64,000 nt of DNA from Pseudomonas frederiksbergensis (GCF_035751725.1 NZ_CP142104.1:1488001-1552000); one strand, 5' to 3'; counted from the first letter of the stretch, positions 1 through 9,827 are shown. Notes: generated by a model from the letters alone, not told the origin. Translations and numbers: made by a program.

Positions 1-1
1 G

Positions 2-460
2 GCGGGCATGGAGGCGGTGTTGTTGCAGAACAAACCGTCCATCGTGTTCAGCGCCTATACCTACGACCAGCTTGGCGCCGAGTCCTTCACCCTGGAACTG
101 GGCAAGGCCCGGCCATTTGGCCAGAACGACGGCGTCAATGTCGGCTTGTTGGAAACCCGTCTGCACCAGATCATCGAAGGCAACGAGCCGGAGACGGAAG
201 GCAGCCTGGACGGTCTGCAACTGTTCAGCGTGGCGCGGGAAATCATCAAGCACAGCGACAGCTTCCGCCTGAACCTGCCGGCAGATATCGAGAACTTCTC
301 CGAGCTTGAAAAAGGTTATGTGCTGGCTGAGGACATCGCCCAGACCCGCTGGGTGATCGAGGAGGAGGGCGCGCGGATCATCTTCCCGAACCCCAGGGTC
401 AAGAATGGCTTGCGGGCTGGCATTTTGATCGTGCCGGCGACGGATGAAAGCCTGGCCTGA
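2..460 (+). CDS. astE: Succinylglutamate desuccinylase, C-terminal part
   Basis: This is the C-terminal ~153 residues of AstE, the last enzyme of the arginine succinyltransferase (AST) pathway, which hydrolyses N-succinylglutamate to succinate and glutamate in the cytoplasm. The reading frame is open from the window edge, so the N-terminal zinc-binding region lies outside. Recognisable family stretches are [39 protein letters not shown] and the C-terminal [18 protein letters not shown]. The Met at base 8 is internal. Identification rests on remembered similarity to Pseudomonas AstE; the other ast genes are presumably upstream. Confidence 0.85.
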   Translation, partial: AGMEAVLLQNKPSIVFSAYTYDQLGAESFTLELGKARPFGQNDGVNVGLLETRLHQIIEGNEPETEGSLDGLQLFSVAREIIKHSDSFRLNLPADIENFSELEKGYVLAEDIAQTRWVIEEEGARIIFPNPRVKNGLRAGILIVPATDESLA

Positions 461-477
461 CGCCCAGATCATTCCAA

Positions 478-514
478 TGTGGGAACGGGCAGCCCGCTCC
501 CACAGGCTTTTTCC
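478..514. terminator. Hairpin between convergent astE and ribH
   Basis: An almost perfect inverted repeat, TGTGGGAaCGGGC / GCCCGcTCCCACA, is followed by a short T-rich run on the plus strand. It lies between the converging astE and ribH genes and probably terminates both. The sequence also resembles the common Pseudomonas REP-type hairpin. Confidence 0.6.
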
Positions 515-519
515 AGCTT

Positions 520-1029
520 TTAGACCGCTACCGCCCGCTGTTCACTGCGACGCAATGCCCGGGTCTTGTGCAGCGTATCGGCGCAGGTTTTCGCCGCTTC
601 CTGGCCCTTGTGCACGAAGTGCTCGAAGAAGAACTTCTGATGTTCTTCCCCAGCGTGGAAGTGATGCGGCGTCAGCACGACCGAGAACACCGGTACTTCG
701 GTTTCCAATTGCACCTGCATCAAGCCGCTGATCACCGATTGGGCGACGAATTCGTGGCGGTAGATGCCGCCATCCACCACCAGGCCGGCGGCGACGATAC
801 CGGCGTAGCGGCCTGATCTGGCCAGCAGCTTGGCGTGCAGCGGGATTTCGAACGCGCCGCCGACTTCGAAAAAGTCGATGTCACTTTCCTGGTAGCCCTG
901 GCTGAGCATTTCGGCGACGAAGCCTTTACGGCTCTGGTCGACGATTTCCTTGTGCCAGCAGGCTTGGATGAACGCGACGCGCTCGCCCGGATGGGTTTTG
1001 GCCTTGCTGTCGATTGCGGTGGGTTGCAT
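520..1029 (-). CDS. ribH: 6,7-dimethyl-8-ribityllumazine synthase, type II
   Basis: Lumazine synthase condenses 5-amino-6-ribitylamino-uracil with 3,4-dihydroxy-2-butanone 4-phosphate, the penultimate step of riboflavin synthesis. The 169-residue protein has the core signatures VGGAFEIPLHAK (substrate loop) and VLTPHHFH...EEHQKFF (catalytic His region). It is longer and more divergent than the NusB-linked RibH, so it is probably the second, RibH2-like lumazine synthase found in several proteobacteria. The start is supported by AGGAAC upstream of the ATG. An FMN riboswitch lies ~107 bp upstream, so expression is likely repressed by FMN. No other rib genes are adjacent. Confidence 0.88.
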   Translation of the reverse strand: MQPTAIDSKAKTHPGERVAFIQACWHKEIVDQSRKGFVAEMLSQGYQESDIDFFEVGGAFEIPLHAKLLARSGRYAGIVAAGLVVDGGIYRHEFVAQSVISGLMQVQLETEVPVFSVVLTPHHFHAGEEHQKFFFEHFVHKGQEAAKTCADTLHKTRALRRSEQRAVAV

Positions 1030-1135
1030 GTTCTGGTTCCTGTTTGTGTGAAAAACAGGGCGTCATGAATCGAAGGGGATTCGAGGGTGCGCCGGGCACA
1101 AGACAGTCGCAGGCGGCCCTTGGGTGTCAATCCCG

Positions 1136-1296
1136 TTCTCTCTTCATCCGGACTATGACCGTCGGCCCCGGGATCACACCGGGTCTGCTGACCTTGTCGA
1201 TACATCCCAAAAACGATGTGCCGCCAAGCGCTCGCGGGCTATGCGCATTGCGCGCAATTACCGCCGGTGGGGAATTGCACCCCGCCCTGAGAACGT
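1136..1296 (-). promoter_or_regulatory. FMN riboswitch (RFN element)
   Basis: Read on the minus strand, this segment begins with the conserved 5' portion of the RFN element, including GGGCGGGGTG, then AATTCCCCACCGGCGGTAA. It ends with the conserved GTCATAGTCCGGATGAAGAG. These blocks are diagnostic of the flavin mononucleotide aptamer. It lies in the leader of ribH and should shut the gene down when FMN is abundant. Confidence 0.95.
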
Positions 1297-1378
1297 TTTG
1301 CCGCCACATTTTGTGACGGCGGACGATTTTTAACACATATTCCGATGCAGTGCATGACCAGGAGCCAAGGGCACGCAC

Positions 1379-1472
1379 TGTGGAGAGGGAGCTTGCTCCC
1401 GTTGGAATGCGAAGCAGACCCAATCTCTGGCGGCTCCTTCGTAGCCGAGCGGGAGCAAGCTCCCTCGCCACG
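1379..1472. repeat. REPIN (paired inverted REP sequences)
   Basis: Two REP units face each other: GAGGGAGCTTGCTCCC on the left and GGGAGCAAGCTCCCTC on the right, flanking about 50 bp. The whole segment can fold into a long hairpin. This is the typical Pseudomonas REPIN arrangement, mobilised in trans by RAYT transposases; none is visible in the window. Confidence 0.85.
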
Positions 1473-1567
1473 GAAATTCCTTGGGCCGGGCTTGATTAAT
1501 TCTGCTCTTACCCGCAGTAATTGCCCTCCGAAAGGGAATTCTCCCACCAGAACCCGAGGCCAGATTC

Positions 1568-2572
1568 ATGAGTGTTATCGATCTTCGCAGCGACACGGTC
1601 ACCCAACCTTCCGCCGGCATGCTGGATGCCATGGCCAGTGCGCCGACCGGCGACGATGTATATGGCGAAGACCCGACCGTCAATCGCCTCGAAGCTGAAC
1701 TGGCCGCGCGCCTGGGGTTCGCTGCGGCGCTGTTCGTGCCCACGGGCACCATGAGCAACCTGTTGGGGTTGATGGCCCACTGCGACCGCGGCGATGAATA
1801 CATCGTCGGCCAACAGGCCCACACCTACAAATACGAAGGCGGCGGTGCGGCGGTGCTCGGCTCGATCCAGCCCCAGCCCCTCGAAGTGCAGGCGGATGGC
1901 TCTTTGGACCTGGCGCACGTCGCCGCGGCGATCAAGCCCGATGACTTTCATTTTGCCCGCACCCGCTTGCTGGCCCTGGAAAACACCATGCAGGGCAAGG
2001 TGCTGCCGCTGGAGTACCTGGCCCGTGCGCGGCGTTTCACTCAGGAGAATGGCCTGGCCCTGCATCTTGATGGCGCGCGGTTGTACAACGCGGCGGTCAA
2101 GCTGAATGTCGATGCCCGGGACATCACCCAGTATTTCGATTCGGTATCGGTGTGCCTGTCCAAGGGCCTCGGCGCTCCGGTGGGCTCGGTCCTGTGCGGC
2201 AGCGCCGAATTGATCGGCAAGGCGCGCCGGCTGCGCAAGATGGTCGGTGGGGGCATGCGCCAGGCCGGGATCCTCGCGGCGGCGGGGCTGTATGCGCTGG
2301 AGCACAACGTCCAGCGCCTGGCCGATGACCACGCCAATGCCCTGCGGCTCGCCGAGGGCTTGCGGGCTGCGGGCTTCGAGGTCGAGCCGGTGCAGACCAA
2401 CATGGTCTACGTAGAGATGGGCGAGCGGGCCGGGGCGGTCAAGGCGTTTGCCGATGAGCGGGGCGTCAAGCTCAGTGCGGCGCCACGCTTGCGAATGGTG
2501 ACGCACATGGACGTGAGCGCGGCGCAAATCGACCAGGTAATCGCCACTTTCGTCGAATTTTCCCGCCAATGA
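1568..2572 (+). CDS. ltaE: Low-specificity L-threonine aldolase
   Basis: This PLP-dependent fold-type I enzyme cleaves L-threonine or L-allo-threonine to glycine and acetaldehyde in the cytosol. The 334-residue protein begins with IDLRSDTVTQPS, which is typical of the family. The PLP-binding lysine is K199 in LSKGLGAPVGS, and HLDGARL carries the aspartate that contacts the cofactor ring. Length and motif order are normal. The gene stands alone between ribH and alaS. Confidence 0.93.
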   Translation: MSVIDLRSDTVTQPSAGMLDAMASAPTGDDVYGEDPTVNRLEAELAARLGFAAALFVPTGTMSNLLGLMAHCDRGDEYIVGQQAHTYKYEGGGAAVLGSIQPQPLEVQADGSLDLAHVAAAIKPDDFHFARTRLLALENTMQGKVLPLEYLARARRFTQENGLALHLDGARLYNAAVKLNVDARDITQYFDSVSVCLSKGLGAPVGSVLCGSAELIGKARRLRKMVGGGMRQAGILAAAGLYALEHNVQRLADDHANALRLAEGLRAAGFEVEPVQTNMVYVEMGERAGAVKAFADERGVKLSAAPRLRMVTHMDVSAAQIDQVIATFVEFSRQ

Positions 2573-2615
2573 CCCGGCAACCGGGCCAATTGACCGTTTC
2601 TATCGCATAAACACG

Positions 2616-2644
2616 CTGTACCCCACGCGCAGGGCCGATATAAT
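2616..2644 (+). promoter_or_regulatory. Probable alaS promoter
   Basis: A perfect TATAAT lies at 2639-2644, about 75 bp before the alaS start. The best -35 candidate with a 17-bp spacer is the weak CTGTAC. A better TTGACC at 2590 is too distant to pair with it. Confidence 0.45.
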
Positions 2645-2718
2645 GCGGCCCTTTGCCGTTGCTTCGTCTGTTGACGTTTTGCACAGGCCTTTGGCCGCAG
2701 CCTCCGTGGAAGAACCTA

Positions 2719-5343
2719 ATGAAAAGCGCAGAAATCCGTGAAGCCTTCCTTCGCTTCTTCGAAGAGCAAGGCCACACCCGAGTAGCCTCCAGCTCTTTGA
2801 TCCCGGGCAACGACCCGACCCTGCTGTTCACCAACGCGGGGATGAACCAGTTCAAGGACTGCTTCCTGGGCCAGGAAAAACGTGCGTACACCCGTGCGGT
2901 GAGCAGCCAGAAATGCGTACGTGCCGGCGGCAAGCACAACGACCTGGAAAACGTCGGCTATACCGCCCGTCACCACACGTTCTTCGAAATGCTGGGCAAC
3001 TTCAGCTTCGGTGACTATTTCAAGCGCGACGCCATTACCTTCGCCTGGACCTTCCTCACGTCTGACAAGTGGCTGAACCTGCCCAAGGAAAAACTCTGGG
3101 TAACGGTCTACGCCACCGACGACGAAGCCTATGACATCTGGACCAAAGAAGTCGGTGTCCCGGCAGAGCGCATGGTGCGCATCGGCGACAACAAAGGCGC
3201 GCCTTACGCCTCCGATAACTTCTGGACCATGGGCGACACCGGCCCGTGCGGCCCTTGCACCGAGATCTTCTACGATCACGGCGCCGACATCTGGGGCGGC
3301 CCACCCGGCTCGCCGGAAGAAGACGGCGACCGCTACATCGAGATCTGGAACAACGTCTTCATGCAGTTCAACCGCACCGCCGATGGCGTGTTGCATCCGC
3401 TGCCAGCGCCGTCGGTCGATACCGGCATGGGCCTGGAGCGGATCAGCGCGGTGCTGCAGCACGTTCATTCCAACTATGAAATCGACCTGTTCCAGAGCCT
3501 GCTGAGCGCCTCGGCCAAGGCCATCGGTTGCACCAACGACAACCAGGCTTCGCTGAAAGTGGTCGCCGACCACATCCGTTCCTGCGGCTTCCTGATTGCC
3601 GACGGTGTGCTGCCGTCCAACGAAGGTCGCGGCTACGTGCTGCGCCGGATCATTCGTCGCGCCTGCCGTCACGGCAACAAGCTGGGTGCCAAGGGCAGCT
3701 TCTTCTACCAGATCGTCGCGGCACTGGTGGCCGAGATGGGCGAGGCGTTCCCTGAACTCAAGTCCCAGCAAGCGCACATCGAACGCGTGCTCAAGGGCGA
3801 GGAAGAGCAATTCGCCAAGACCCTGGAGCAAGGCCTGAAGATTCTCGAGCAGGACCTGGCCGAACTCAAGGGCAACGTGGTTCCGGGCGATGTGGTGTTC
3901 AAGCTGTACGACACCTACGGTTTCCCGATGGACCTGACCGGCGACATCGCCCGCGAACGCAACCTGACCCTCGACGAGGAAGGTTTCGAGCGCGAGATGG
4001 AAGCCCAGCGTGTGCGCGCACGCTCCGCCAGCTCCTTCGGCATGGACTACAACAGCCTGGTCAAGGTCGATGTGGCCACCGAATTCACCGGCTACACCGC
4101 GACCACCGGTTCGGCGAAGATCGTCGCGATCTATAAGGACGGACAATCGGTCGACATCCTGAGCGAAGGCCAGGAAGGCGTCATCGTGCTGGACAAGACC
4201 CCGTTCTACGCCGAATCCGGCGGTCAGATCGGCGACAGCGGTTACCTGCAGGCAGGCAGCTCGCGTTTCGACGTACGTGACACCACCAAGACCGGCGGCG
4301 CGTTCCTGCACCACGGCGTGCTGGCTTCCGGCAGCCTGATGATCGCCGCACCCGTGGCCGCCCATGTCGATGCCGAGGTTCGTCACGCGACGTCCCTGAA
4401 CCACTCCGCCACGCACTTGCTGCACGCAGCGTTGCGCCAGGTGCTGGGCGAGCATGTCCAGCAAAAAGGTTCGTTGGTGGACAGCCAGCGCCTGCGCTTC
4501 GACTTCAGCCATTTTGAAGCCATCAAGCCGGAGCAGATCAAGGCGCTGGAAGACATCGTCAACGCTGAAATCCGCAAGAATTCCCCGGTGGAAACCGAAG
4601 AAACCGATATCGAGACCGCCAAGCGCAAGGGCGCGATGGCGTTGTTCGGCGAAAAATATGGCGACAACGTGCGCGTGCTGAGCATGGGCGGTGATTTCTC
4701 CGTCGAGCTGTGCGGTGGCATCCACGCCAATCGCACCGGCGACATCGGCCTGCTCAAGATCATCAGCGAAGGCGGCGTGGCCTCCGGCGTACGGCGTATC
4801 GAGGCGGTCACTGGCGCAGCGGCGCTGGCGTACCTCAACGCGGCTGAAGAACAACTCAAGGAAGCGGCGAGCCTGATCAAGGGCAGTCGCGACAACCTGA
4901 TCGACAAGCTGTCGGCTGTGCTGGAGCGCAACCGCTTGCTGGAAAAGCAACTCGAGCAGTTGCAGGCCAAGGCCGCCAGCGCCGCGGGTGATGATCTGTC
5001 GGGCCAGGCCGTGGACGTCAAGGGCGTGAAAGTGCTGGCCGCGCGTCTCGACGGCCAGGACGGCAAGGCCTTGTTGGCGCTGGTCGATCAACTGAAAAAC
5101 AAACTCGGTCGCGCAGTGATCCTGCTCGGCGGTGTCCATGAGGAAAAGGTCGTTCTCGTCGCAGGCGTGACCAAAGACCTGACTGGCCAACTCAAAGCCG
5201 GTGATTTGATGAAGCAGGCCGCTGCGGCAGTGGGCGGGAAGGGCGGTGGTCGTCCGGACATGGCGCAAGGCGGCGGTACCGACGCCGGCGCATTGGACGC
5301 GGCACTGGCCCAGACCGTTGCATTTGTAGAGCAGGGTATTTAA
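2719..5343 (+). CDS. alaS: Alanyl-tRNA synthetase
   Basis: AlaRS charges tRNA-Ala and edits mischarged Ser/Gly-tRNA-Ala. The start is placed at [11 protein letters not shown] (base 2719), which gives 874 residues, the usual length; an upstream in-frame Met would add a non-conserved 22-residue extension. The class II catalytic core occupies the N-terminal half ([38 protein letters not shown]). The editing domain shows the zinc-binding HSATHLLH and CGGIH motifs. The C-terminal domain ends with the glycine-rich [15 protein letters not shown] typical of AlaS. The next gene is lysC, the common pseudomonad order. Confidence 0.97.
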   Translation: MKSAEIREAFLRFFEEQGHTRVASSSLIPGNDPTLLFTNAGMNQFKDCFLGQEKRAYTRAVSSQKCVRAGGKHNDLENVGYTARHHTFFEMLGNFSFGDYFKRDAITFAWTFLTSDKWLNLPKEKLWVTVYATDDEAYDIWTKEVGVPAERMVRIGDNKGAPYASDNFWTMGDTGPCGPCTEIFYDHGADIWGGPPGSPEEDGDRYIEIWNNVFMQFNRTADGVLHPLPAPSVDTGMGLERISAVLQHVHSNYEIDLFQSLLSASAKAIGCTNDNQASLKVVADHIRSCGFLIADGVLPSNEGRGYVLRRIIRRACRHGNKLGAKGSFFYQIVAALVAEMGEAFPELKSQQAHIERVLKGEEEQFAKTLEQGLKILEQDLAELKGNVVPGDVVFKLYDTYGFPMDLTGDIARERNLTLDEEGFEREMEAQRVRARSASSFGMDYNSLVKVDVATEFTGYTATTGSAKIVAIYKDGQSVDILSEGQEGVIVLDKTPFYAESGGQIGDSGYLQAGSSRFDVRDTTKTGGAFLHHGVLASGSLMIAAPVAAHVDAEVRHATSLNHSATHLLHAALRQVLGEHVQQKGSLVDSQRLRFDFSHFEAIKPEQIKALEDIVNAEIRKNSPVETEETDIETAKRKGAMALFGEKYGDNVRVLSMGGDFSVELCGGIHANRTGDIGLLKIISEGGVASGVRRIEAVTGAAALAYLNAAEEQLKEAASLIKGSRDNLIDKLSAVLERNRLLEKQLEQLQAKAASAAGDDLSGQAVDVKGVKVLAARLDGQDGKALLALVDQLKNKLGRAVILLGGVHEEKVVLVAGVTKDLTGQLKAGDLMKQAAAAVGGKGGGRPDMAQGGGTDAGALDAALAQTVAFVEQGI

Positions 5344-5428
5344 GACAGCGCTCCGGGTTCGCCGAGGTGGGCCCGGCCGCTGTTGATTGATTATTTGGGC
5401 GCCCTTCATGGGCAGAGGCGGCTTTGAA

Positions 5429-6670
5429 ATGGCTTTGATCGTACAGAAATTTGGAGGCACCTCGGTCGGCACCGTCGAGAGAATCGAACAAGTCGCCGAC
5501 AAGGTTAAGAAATTCCGTGACGCTGGCGACGACCTGGTGGTCGTGCTGTCGGCCATGAGCGGCGAGACCAACCGTCTGATCGATCTGGCCAAGCAAATCA
5601 GCGGCGACCAGCAACCGGTCCCCCGTGAGCTGGACGTGATCGTGTCCACCGGCGAGCAGGTGACTATTGCCTTGCTCGCCATGGCGCTGATCAAGCGTGG
5701 CGTGCCGGCGGTGTCCTACACCGGCAACCAGGTGCGCATCCTGACGGACAGCGCGCACAATAAAGCGCGTATCCTGCAGATCGACGATCAGAAAATTCGC
5801 GGTGACCTGAAGGCCGGTCGCGTCGTGGTTGTCGCCGGTTTCCAAGGTGTGGATGAGCACGGCAACATCACCACCCTGGGTCGTGGCGGTTCCGATACCA
5901 CGGGTGTTGCGCTGGCGGCAGCCCTCAAGGCTGACGAGTGCCAGATCTACACCGATGTGGACGGCGTCTACACCACCGATCCACGGGTCGTGCCCGTGGC
6001 TCAACGCCTGGACAAGATTACCTTCGAAGAGATGCTGGAAATGGCCAGCCTCGGTTCCAAGGTGTTGCAGATCCGTGCGGTTGAATTCGCCGGCAAGTAC
6101 AACGTTCCGCTGCGCGTCCTGCACAGCTTCAAGGAGGGTCCGGGCACCCTCATTACTATTGATGAAGAGGAATCCATGGAACAGCCGATCATTTCCGGCA
6201 TCGCTTTCAACCGCGATGAAGCCAAGCTGACCATCCGTGGTGTGCCAGACACCCCCGGCGTGGCCTTCAAGATCCTCGGCCCGATCAGTGCCGCCAACAT
6301 TGAAGTCGACATGATCGTGCAGAACGTTGCCCACGATAACACCACCGACTTTACCTTCACTGTGCACCGCAACGACTACCAGTCCGCCGAAGCCGTACTG
6401 AAGAAGACGGCCGACGAGATCGGTGCCCGGGAAGTGGTCGGCGACACCAAGATCGCCAAGGTCTCGATCGTCGGTGTCGGCATGCGTTCCCACGCAGGCG
6501 TGGCCAGCCGCATGTTCGAATCCCTGGCCAAGGAAAGCATCAACATCCAGATGATCTCCACGTCGGAAATCAAGGTTTCCGTGGTGATTGAAGAGAAGTA
6601 CCTGGAGCTGGCCGTGCGCGCCCTGCACACGGCGTTTGAACTCGACGCTGCGGCCCGACAGGGCGAGTAA
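5429..6670 (+). CDS. lysC: Aspartate kinase
   Basis: Aspartokinase phosphorylates L-aspartate, the first step towards lysine, methionine and threonine. The start is placed at MALIVQKFGGTSVG (413 residues); the longer frame adds a non-conserved leader. The kinase domain (KFGGTS, STGEQVT, GRGGSDTT, YTDVDGVYTTDP) fills residues 1-245. Two ACT domains follow and are probably the allosteric site. An internal ATG at 6176 (residue 250, MEQPIISGIAF) is preceded by GAAGAGG and could start a separate regulatory beta subunit, as known for alpha2-beta2 aspartokinases. That is inference here. Confidence 0.95.
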   Translation: MALIVQKFGGTSVGTVERIEQVADKVKKFRDAGDDLVVVLSAMSGETNRLIDLAKQISGDQQPVPRELDVIVSTGEQVTIALLAMALIKRGVPAVSYTGNQVRILTDSAHNKARILQIDDQKIRGDLKAGRVVVVAGFQGVDEHGNITTLGRGGSDTTGVALAAALKADECQIYTDVDGVYTTDPRVVPVAQRLDKITFEEMLEMASLGSKVLQIRAVEFAGKYNVPLRVLHSFKEGPGTLITIDEEESMEQPIISGIAFNRDEAKLTIRGVPDTPGVAFKILGPISAANIEVDMIVQNVAHDNTTDFTFTVHRNDYQSAEAVLKKTADEIGAREVVGDTKIAKVSIVGVGMRSHAGVASRMFESLAKESINIQMISTSEIKVSVVIEEKYLELAVRALHTAFELDAAARQGE

Positions 6671-6682
6671 CGCGTTGTGCCG

Positions 6683-6716
6683 AGGGCGCGGTTTTCACCG
6701 CGCCCTTTGTTTTTCT
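6683..6716 (+). terminator. Rho-independent terminator after lysC
   Basis: GGGCGCGG and CCGCGCCC pair around a TTTTCA loop and are followed by TTTGTTTTT, 13 bp after the lysC stop. It separates lysC from csrA. Confidence 0.85.
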
Positions 6717-6855
6717 GAATGGCGTGTCCCAAAACTGTTCTTTTGCGCGCGCTGGTCAATACTAGGCCTGTGGGCTGCGACCGTTTCGGTTGTTGGTTCC
6801 ATGCCTTTTTTTTGCAGACAGTTGTCCCTTAAGTGAATCGCGTGAGGAGAAAGGT

Positions 6856-7044
6856 ATGCTGATTCTGACCCGTCGGTGTGCAGAAAGCCTGATTATTGGT
6901 GATGGCGAAATCACCGTGACCGTGCTCGGCGTCAAAGGAAACCAAGTGCGCATCGGCGTCAACGCCCCGAAAGAGGTCGCTGTGCACCGGGAGGAAATCT
7001 ACCTGCGTATCAAGAAAGAGAAGGACGACGAACCAAGCCATTAA
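6856..7044 (+). CDS. csrA: Carbon storage regulator CsrA/RsmA
   Basis: A 62-residue RNA-binding homodimer that binds GGA motifs in mRNA leaders and represses translation. In Pseudomonas it is antagonised by the RsmX/Y/Z small RNAs under GacS/Gac[17 protein letters not shown] and [19 protein letters not shown] are hallmark sequences, with the RNA-contacting arginine in VHREEI. The start is chosen because GAGGAGAAAGG lies just upstream of the ATG. Position after lysC and before tRNA-Ser matches rsmA in other pseudomonads. Confidence 0.97.
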   Translation: MLILTRRCAESLIIGDGEITVTVLGVKGNQVRIGVNAPKEVAVHREEIYLRIKKEKDDEPSH

Positions 7045-7106
7045 TTTTTATCGATTTTTATGTTTGCAAACGGGGATGAAGGTGGTTAATATACGCCCCG
7101 TGTTGC

Positions 7107-7197
7107 GGAGAGCTGGCCGAGTGGCCGAAGGCGCTCCCCTGCTAAGGGAGTACACCTCAAAAGGGTGTCGGGGGTTCGAATCCCCCGTTCTCCGCCA
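7107..7197 (+). tRNA. tRNA-Ser (GCU anticodon)
   Basis: A 91-nt type II tRNA with a long variable arm. Acceptor GGAGAGC pairs near the 3' end, the anticodon loop CTGCTAA contains GCT, and GGTTCGAATCC and an encoded CCA are present. Confidence 0.95.
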
Positions 7198-7304
7198 TTA
7201 TTCGTTTAGTGCGTTAGAATCTGGCTTGATCGGTAAGTGATTGAAATTACTGAAAAAAGCGCTTTACAAAAGGATTTGACGACCTATAATGCGCGGCAAC
7301 AAAT

Positions 7305-7381
7305 GCACTCGTAGCTCAGCTGGATAGAGTACTCGGCTACGAACCGAGCGGTCACAGGTTCGAATCCTGTCGAGTGCACCA
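7305..7381 (+). tRNA. tRNA-Arg (ACG anticodon), copy 1
   Basis: A 77-nt tRNA with acceptor GCACTCG/CGAGTGC, anticodon loop CTACGAA (ACG), T-arm AGGTTCGAATCCT and an encoded CCA. Confidence 0.95.
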
Positions 7382-7453
7382 TTTAAGAGTTGCTTGCAGT
7401 AATGCAAATAACTTGGCTTCAACCAGTTGTGATCTGGTATAAAACCACAACTT

Positions 7454-7530
7454 GCACTCGTAGCTCAGCTGGATAGAGTACTCGGCTACGAACCGAGCGG
7501 TCACAGGTTCGAATCCTGTCGAGTGCACCA
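7454..7530 (+). tRNA. tRNA-Arg (ACG anticodon), copy 2
   Basis: Identical over 77 nt to the tRNA-Arg 72 bp upstream. The tandem duplication is probably transcribed with it. Confidence 0.95.
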
Positions 7531-7536
7531 AACACC

Positions 7537-7566
7537 AAAAAGCCTGCGTTCAACGCGGGCTTTTTG
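7537..7566 (+). terminator. Terminator after the tRNA cluster
   Basis: AAAAAGCCTGCG and CGCGGGCTTTTT form a hairpin with flanking A and T runs directly after the second tRNA-Arg. It can work in both directions and also faces the minus-strand gene that ends at 7578. Confidence 0.85.
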
Positions 7567-7577
7567 CTGTCTGCGAT

Positions 7578-8063
7578 TCAGCTTTTTACGCACCCTCTCT
7601 CATCGAATACAACTTCTGCACTGCGACCCCTCTTGGTTTTGTAGGTGTACCGCGTGCTCGAATTCCGAACCTTGATCGTGTCCGGTTTGCCCAGTGCGCT
7701 CACGACGTCCCTCTGGCTCATGCCGGCGACGATTCGTTGGTTCAAGATGGCATCGCGGCGTTGGCTGGCGTTGATCAGGTTTCCACAGCTGTCTTCCAGT
7801 TGGCCGACAATGGTCGGTTCCTTGCGCCTGGTTTTGTTGCTGAATGTTTTCCGGCCTTCGGCTTCGGGCAGCATCGGCTCGATATGGCTTGGGCTGAATG
7901 AGTGGATCTGTTGCAGCGTCAGGGTGTCTCCCTGTTCGCAGCTAAGGGTTGTGAATGTGACGTGTCCTGCGTCGTTTTCGCAGCGATGCACAACATGATC
8001 GGCAGCCCAGGGAGACAGGCAGGGCAGGGTGGCGAGTAAAAACAGATAGCGGCATAAGGGCAT
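7578..8063 (-). CDS. Small secreted protein, DUF4124/SmpA-like
   Basis: The 161-residue protein begins with a clear signal peptide (MPLCRYLFLLATLPCLSPWA, cleavage near AWA-AD), so it is exported to the periplasm. The mature N-terminus (HRCENDAGHVTFTTLSC) resembles DUF4124 modules found in many pseudomonad envelope proteins. The C-terminal part (GMSQRDVVSALGKPDTIKV...YKTKRGRSAEVVF) resembles the SmpA/BamE-type fold. No enzymatic motif is visible and the function is unknown. GGAGGA lies upstream of the start. Confidence 0.7.
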   Translation of the reverse strand: MPLCRYLFLLATLPCLSPWAADHVVHRCENDAGHVTFTTLSCEQGDTLTLQQIHSFSPSHIEPMLPEAEGRKTFSNKTRRKEPTIVGQLEDSCGNLINASQRRDAILNQRIVAGMSQRDVVSALGKPDTIKVRNSSTRYTYKTKRGRSAEVVFDERGCVKS

Positions 8064-8384
8064 GCAACCGTCCTCCTTGGCGGTAAATGAAGAAGGTTAG
8101 CCGCTGCATTTTTGCCTGATGGTGTGTTTTCTTTTCAGAATAAGTCGTCGTAGAAACAGACATTCAGCCTGTGTTCAGGTTTGTCTCGCAAGCGCTTGTT
8201 CTTGCCATGATTTTTTAACGTGTTACGGCGCCAAGCGGTGTATGATTGCGCCCGTCAGCCCCGCCGGGGCTTTGGAATATCTTCATGGACTTACCCAGTA
8301 GTTACTCAACAGCTTGTTTTGCCAATCATGAATTAACTGATTGATCCTTCCGGCGTGCTCCACTGCTGGGAGTGGAGTTCGCCT
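8064..8384 (+). promoter_or_regulatory. mgtE leader with GC-rich hairpin
   Basis: This gap of about 320 bp precedes mgtE. A TATGAT at 8241 could be a -10 box, with only a weak -35. The palindrome AGCCCCGCCGGGGCT (8257-8271) then TTT lies in the presumed leader and could act as an attenuator. I could not recognise a known magnesium riboswitch (M-box or mgtA type). Confidence 0.35.
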
Positions 8385-9827
8385 ATGACTGAAATAGAAG
8401 TAAAAAAAACGCAGGAAAGCCTTCAGGATCGCCTCGCTCAAGTCGTTGAGCTGCTGCATCGCCAGCGGGTCGTGGAAGACCTGACGCATCGCCAGGAAGG
8501 TCCGCATTCCGATCGGGTCGAAAACCTGGTCCACCGGCAGAATCTCGTCGAGTTGCAGCGCAAGCTCGACGATCTGCACTCGGCCGACGTCGCCTACATC
8601 CTTGAAGCCTTGCCGCTGGAAGAGCGCCTGACGGTCTGGCAATTGGTCCAGGCCGATCGCGACGGCGACATCCTGCTCGAAGTGTCCGACTCGGTTCGTG
8701 AGACCCTGATCGCCGACATGGATGATCATGAGCTTCTCGCTGCGGCCAAGGAGATGGACGCCGACGAGCTCGCCGACCTTGCTCCTGAGCTGCCCCGCGA
8801 CGTTGTCCACGAGCTGATGGAAGCCCTCGATGGCCAGCAGCGCGAGCGTGTGCGCTCTGCACTGTCCTATGACGAGGAGCAGGTCGGTGCGCTGATGGAC
8901 TTCGAGATGGTGACGATCCGCGAGGACGTCAGCCTTGAAGTGGTCTTGCGTTACCTGCGTCGCCTCAAGGAGTTGCCAGGGCATACCGACAAACTCTTCG
9001 TGGTCGATTACGACGGTGTGCTCAAGGGCGTGCTGCCAATCAAGCGCTTGCTGGTCAACGATCCGGAGAAGCAAGTGGCCGAGGTCATGGCCAGCGATCC
9101 CGTGAGCTTCCATCCCGACGAAAACGCCTACGATGCGGCCCAGGCGTTCGAACGTTACGACTTGATTTCTGCGCCGGTGGTGGACAAGAACGGCAAACTG
9201 ATTGGCCGTCTCACCATCGACGAAATGGTTGACCTGATCCGGGAGGAAAGCGAAAGCGAAGTCCTCAGCATGGCGGGTCTGCGCGAAGAAGAAGACATTT
9301 TCGCCTCGGTCTGGAAGTCCTTGCGTAACCGCTGGGCCTGGCTGGCGATCAACCTGATCACGGCTTTTGTCGCATCCCGTGTCATCGGCCTGTTCGAAGG
9401 TTCAATTGAAAAACTGGTGGCCCTTGCGGCTTTGATGCCCATCGTTGCCGGTATCGGCGGCAACTCCGGCAACCAGACCATTACCATGATTGTCCGCGCG
9501 ATGGCCCTGGACCAGGTCAGTACGGGCAATACATCGCGGTTGATGCGAAAGGAATTGGCGGTTGCCTTGATCAACGGCGTCGTCTGGGGTGGGGTGATCG
9601 GCGTGGTAGCCTATCTGCTTTATGGCAGTTGGTCGCTGGGCGTGGTCATGACCGCTGCGATGACGCTCAATCTGCTATTGGCCGCGTTGATGGGCGTCTT
9701 GATCCCCATGACGCTGGCGCGCCTGGGGCGTGACCCGGCGATGGGCGCGAGCGTGATGATCACTGCCATGACGGACAGCGGCGGGTTCTTCATTTTCCTG
9801 GGCTTGGCGACGATTTTCCTGCTCTGA
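8385..9827 (+). CDS. mgtE: Magnesium transporter MgtE
   Basis: A gated Mg2+ channel of the inner membrane, 480 residues. The start at MTEIEVKKTQ is chosen because GGGAGTGGAG precedes it. The layout matches the family: a helical acidic N-domain (LEALPLEERLTVWQLV, ADELADLAPELP), tandem CBS domains around residues 150-280 that sense Mg2+, a plug helix, then a membrane domain from about residue 315 with five predicted segments. The pore signature PIVAGIGGNSGNQT is intact. It is probably a single-gene unit ended by the following terminator. Confidence 0.95.
   Translation: MTEIEVKKTQESLQDRLAQVVELLHRQRVVEDLTHRQEGPHSDRVENLVHRQNLVELQRKLDDLHSADVAYILEALPLEERLTVWQLVQADRDGDILLEVSDSVRETLIADMDDHELLAAAKEMDADELADLAPELPRDVVHELMEALDGQQRERVRSALSYDEEQVGALMDFEMVTIREDVSLEVVLRYLRRLKELPGHTDKLFVVDYDGVLKGVLPIKRLLVNDPEKQVAEVMASDPVSFHPDENAYDAAQAFERYDLISAPVVDKNGKLIGRLTIDEMVDLIREESESEVLSMAGLREEEDIFASVWKSLRNRWAWLAINLITAFVASRVIGLFEGSIEKLVALAALMPIVAGIGGNSGNQTITMIVRAMALDQVSTGNTSRLMRKELAVALINGVVWGGVIGVVAYLLYGSWSLGVVMTAAMTLNLLLAALMGVLIPMTLARLGRDPAMGASVMITAMTDSGGFFIFLGLATIFLL

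Noticed and set aside
2716..5694. A 992-codon minus-strand frame opposite alaS and lysC
   Set aside because: It is the shadow of GC-rich coding sequence; the plus strand encodes canonical AlaS and the start of LysC.
8064..8384. A magnesium riboswitch before mgtE
   Set aside because: I could not recognise conserved M-box or mgtA-leader sequence blocks; only a GC-rich hairpin is visible.
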